Assembly: GCA_947494145.1 (NCBI GenBank)
Contig: CANLTZ010000006.1
Span: 124,001-188,000 of the forward strand
Reading direction: 5' to 3'
Source of the DNA: an uncultured Jannaschia sp.
GTDB lineage: Bacteria; Pseudomonadota; Alphaproteobacteria; Rhodobacterales; Rhodobacteraceae
DNA length: 64,000 bases
Shown piece after piece: positions 62,501-64,000 of this stretch (its first letter is position 1; every line of letters starts with the position of its first letter). Below the pieces are notes generated by a model. That model saw only the letters and a list, made by a program, of their open reading frames with translations, searched no databases and was not told the origin of the DNA. The position numbers were made by a program, and so were the translations under genes.

Positions 62501-62916
62501 AAGCGCCGCAGCAGGGACGCGCAGAAGGCGTGGATGGTCTGTATCTTCAGCCCGCCCGGCGTCTCGATAGCTTGGGCGAAAAGCGTGCGCGCGCGGCGCA
62601 ATTGCTCGCTCGATACCGTGCCGCGCGCGGCGCCCAGATGGGTGATCTGCTTGCGCAAATCGTCGTCCGACAGCATGGACCATTCGCCCAATCGCTTGAA
62701 CAAGCGGTTCTGCATCTCGCCTGCCGCGGCCTTGGTATAGGTCAGGCACAAGATGCGTTCGGGCGCCGTGCCATCTAGCAGCAGCCAAGCCACGCGGTCC
62801 GTCAGCACCCGTGTCTTGCCCGACCCCGCATTGGCCGCCAACCAAACGGAGCCCGCCGGGTCCGCCGCTGCAATCTGGGCCCGCGTGGCCGCGTCGGGGT
62901 GGAACGGCTCTGTCAT
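59548..62916 (-). CDS. addA: Double-strand break repair helicase-nuclease AddA
   Basis: A 1122-residue UvrD-type helicase with a C-terminal nuclease, alphaproteobacterial AddA type. Helicase motifs: WLAANAGSGKTRVLTDRV (Walker A), ILVDEAQDTSPEQWD, FVVGDRKQSIYRFQGAD, VMTVHGAKGLEAPVVILPD and YVAMTRAESWLIV. The nuclease shows GTLDRVLVTPEKVTIVDYKTN. With AddB it resects DNA ends and loads RecA, replacing RecBCD. ATG 62916 overlaps the addB stop (ATGA). Confidence 0.96.
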   Translation of the reverse strand: MTEPFHPDAATRAQIAAADPAGSVWLAANAGSGKTRVLTDRVAWLLLDGTAPERILCLTYTKAAAGEMQNRLFKRLGEWSMLSDDDLRKQITHLGAARGTVSSEQLRRARTLFAQAIETPGGLKIQTIHAFCASLLRRFPLEAGVTPNFQEMDEIAAARLHSDVLDDMARNPDFAPLVDAMARHLTDGEPSTFLAEVTKAKSLAEHPLDEAELRAALGLDDRTPAQLRDDAMGVDILDLLGPVAEATARSDKTTMVDRAALLKQAIMADDETRFDLLCKAFLTKQGAPFRNPLVKDVKEALGEAVVEAVSELATRLAEARMRLNAEDALARSHALHRFGPAFANEVARRKQARGLLDFDDQIARARHLLTNATMAQWVLFKLDGGLDHILVDEAQDTSPEQWDVIRRLAEEFGAGEGARPEAHRTLFVVGDRKQSIYRFQGADLTAFDRMRQVFGEKLAGAAPLRDHALRYSFRSSPTILSLVDAAFADDTGPLGGAPEHVAFFDDLPGRVDLWPVPDATAEKAEREWHDPVDMPAQNDPQIELARQVADAIKRMIADRVPVGRGDARHAVQAGDVLILLQRRNDLFHHIVRACKAKGLDLAGADRLRILDDLAVRDLLAALSWAANPDDDLALATVLRSPLGSTAEDGLFALAHGRQGRLWHALQDAGSDPVAQPMLADILRGADRLRPYELLQRVLVRHDGRRRLLARLGQESAEAIDALLTKALDYERLETPSLTGFLGWLESADLELKRQAGEGTIRVMTVHGAKGLEAPVVILPDTGLRKKRTPTGVARMEDGLPVWLPNAESRTPALQDVVDREQAEDAAERDRLLYVAMTRAESWLIVCAAGDLGKEPADSWYGRVKAAMEAQGAVPMPNGDGLRIETGDWAPLPVEGAMSHRDVALPDWLEAKAPPPPRPASRIAPSGLPGAKALPGEDADAGDVEGALRRGTAIHALLEHLPELAEDQWDDAAQAILSRRGMMGAEDDARALMAEARAVLGAPDLAHIFAPGTLAELPFALPADGARPAIHGTLDRVLVTPEKVTIVDYKTNMIVPETPQATPEGLLRQMAAYLLAAQAIWPGRTVTLAILWTKGPTLMALPHDLVQAAWQSAPPIDPVAPPA

Positions 62917-64000
62917 GTCCGGCCCACGGGGATGCGCGTGGCCTGGACGGTATCGTCCCATTCGCCGTAACGCGCCAATTGGTCATAGTCGCCTGCATAT
63001 TGCAGCGTCTCGGGGGCCAGGCGCGCGATGAAGGGCTGCCCGTCCCGGTAGCGGCGGATCAGGTCCAGAAGCTGGCGCCGTGTCTCGGCGATGAGTTCGG
63101 GCCCGAACGTGTCGGGCGCCGTTTCCTTGTAGCGTGACCCGATGGACAGATAGGCGACGTCCTCCACCTTGCGGGGCCCCAGCTTGGGAAAGGCCCCTTC
63201 CGTCACCATCAAGGCTTCGAAGATCAATTGTTTGGCGAATTGCTTCTGCTGCTTAGGGGACGGCGCCTCGCCCGTCTTGTAGTCATAGATCGCCACGGCC
63301 TCACCCCGGTCGTCGATCCGGTCGGCCTTGGCGATCAGCGTGAAGGGTGGGTCGGCGAAGGTGAGCCGTCCGTAGTCTTCTATGATCGTGGGGCGCCCCT
63401 TGGCGCGGCGCGCCCGCTCTGCCGTCAGCAGATCATCGCGCGCGCGCGCGAACTTGCCCAGCCAAAGCCGTTGCGAGCCCGGCCAAGGCGCATGATCGGC
63501 CAACGCCGCATTGAGTGCGGCATCAAGCTGTTCCTCAGCATCTTCGGGCAGGGGCCCCGGCACCTGCCGCGCGAAGCGGTCCATGGCATCGTGAAGGGCC
63601 TGACCGCGCACGCGCGCATTGGGGCCTTGGCGCAGGGGTGGCATTGGCATGAGCCCCAGAAATCGGCGCGCATAGATGGCATAGGGATCGCGGATCAACA
63701 TTTCCACCGCGGTCACGGAAAGCTGCTCGATCCCCTCGCCGCGGGGCAGAGCGGGTGCGGGCCGGGGCGCGGGCATCGACGGGTGCCGCCCATCGGGCCG
63801 GTCCAACGCGGCCGCCAAGGCCGACCAATGGCCCCCGCGCGCCCGCATGTCGCGCAGGGCCTGGGCCCCCTCGGGCCCCATCCCGCCCAAGAGCCCCGTC
63901 AAGCGGTTGACCCAACGCGAGGCGACCTTGTCGGTCTCCGCATCCCGGACAGACCGGCTTAGCCAGATTTCCGGTCCCGCCGCGGCTTGCTGGAAGTCAT
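62913..64000 (-). CDS. addB: Double-strand break repair protein AddB, C-terminal part (cut by window edge)
   Basis: The 3' part of addB; the frame stays open to the window end (a DFQQAAAGPEIWLSRSVRD stretch runs to base 64000). About 362 residues are visible, including the PD-(D/E)xK nuclease with KADRIDD and IYDYKTGEAPS. It is the second nuclease of the AddAB complex. No cysteine appears in the visible part, so the iron-sulfur cluster of the Bacillus-type AddB is absent here: the usual CPY is DPY (LIRDPYAIY). The stop overlaps addA. Confidence 0.95.
   Translation of the reverse strand, partial: DFQQAAAGPEIWLSRSVRDAETDKVASRWVNRLTGLLGGMGPEGAQALRDMRARGGHWSALAAALDRPDGRHPSMPAPRPAPALPRGEGIEQLSVTAVEMLIRDPYAIYARRFLGLMPMPPLRQGPNARVRGQALHDAMDRFARQVPGPLPEDAEEQLDAALNAALADHAPWPGSQRLWLGKFARARDDLLTAERARRAKGRPTIIEDYGRLTFADPPFTLIAKADRIDDRGEAVAIYDYKTGEAPSPKQQKQFAKQLIFEALMVTEGAFPKLGPRKVEDVAYLSIGSRYKETAPDTFGPELIAETRRQLLDLIRRYRDGQPFIARLAPETLQYAGDYDQLARYGEWDDTVQATRIPVGRT

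Noticed and set aside
1-64000. tRNA, rRNA, insertion sequences, prophage and defence systems
   Set aside because: No tRNA-like cloverleaf, rRNA-like block, transposase, integrase, Cas, restriction or toxin-antitoxin gene was recognised in the window by eye; short RNA genes could still be missed.

Overview
The window is GC-rich DNA, packed with genes that often overlap by 1-4 bases (ATGA, TGATG). It looks like the chromosome of an alphaproteobacterium of the Rhodobacterales (Roseobacter/Rhodobacter-like). The reasons are the addB-addA-trxA order, the glnK-amtB pair, the Rhizobium-type rhamnose locus (rhaRSTPQUK / rhaDI), several TRAP and tripartite tricarboxylate transporter genes, and the KdsD-KdsB-KdsA cluster. 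This placement is inferred from gene content and order. No rRNA, tRNA, CRISPR array, insertion sequence or phage gene was found.

Layout. (1) 1-10033, minus strand: part of a type VI secretion system (T6SS) cluster, read from a small unknown gene through tagH/fha, tssA, tssB, tssC, hcp, tssE, tssF and tssG into tssH/clpV, which is cut by the left edge. A strong hairpin after hcp probably sets hcp expression apart from the baseplate genes. (2) 10235-12797, plus strand: an overlapping KDO operon (kdsD/kpsF, kdsB, kdsA). (3) 12885-21085: recQ, an orphan TRAP binding protein, rsmD, a ferredoxin reductase, a peroxiredoxin, then an Lrp-type regulator divergent from an arginase/ornithine cyclodeaminase pair that would turn arginine into proline. 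(4) 21146-28578: a divergent catabolic locus of unknown substrate. An IclR regulator, a class III aminotransferase and a metallo-beta-lactamase-fold hydrolase lie on one strand; a TctC-TctB-TctA transporter and a Tm-1-like/UPF0261 protein lie on the other. A perfect inverted repeat sits between them.

(5) 28609-35990: a homoprotocatechuate meta-cleavage operon (hpaF, hpaE, hpaD, hpaG, hpaH) divergent from the MarR-type gene hpaR. It holds two extra genes: a SpoT-like HD hydrolase, and an aromatic amino acid decarboxylase that hints at tyrosine/DOPA-derived substrates. The last enzyme, aldolase HpaI, is present only as a frameshifted 3' relic. (6) 36028-46416: the complete rhamnose locus, with an ABC transporter, mutarotase, kinase, DeoR regulator, isomerase and aldolase-dehydrogenase fusion. 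(7) 46545-50924: a repeat-rich lipoprotein; a minus-strand operon of RidA, a GDPD, a GNAT-fold acyltransferase, pterin dehydratase and a P-loop kinase-like protein; and an unknown membrane-anchored protein. (8) 50925-56595: a palindrome-rich gap, a type I secretion ATPase/adaptor pair and a class A penicillin-binding protein. (9) 56850-59079: glnK-amtB and a SpoIIAA-like protein, each followed by a hairpin. (10) 59184-64000: trxA, addA and the 3' part of addB, cut by the right edge.

The best candidates for something undescribed are the IclR/TTT/aminotransferase/MBL/UPF0261 locus, the HD hydrolase and decarboxylase built into the hpa operon beside the hpaI relic, the unknown first gene of the T6SS operon, and the GDG(V/I)-repeat lipoprotein. 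Each is a hypothesis from gene context.
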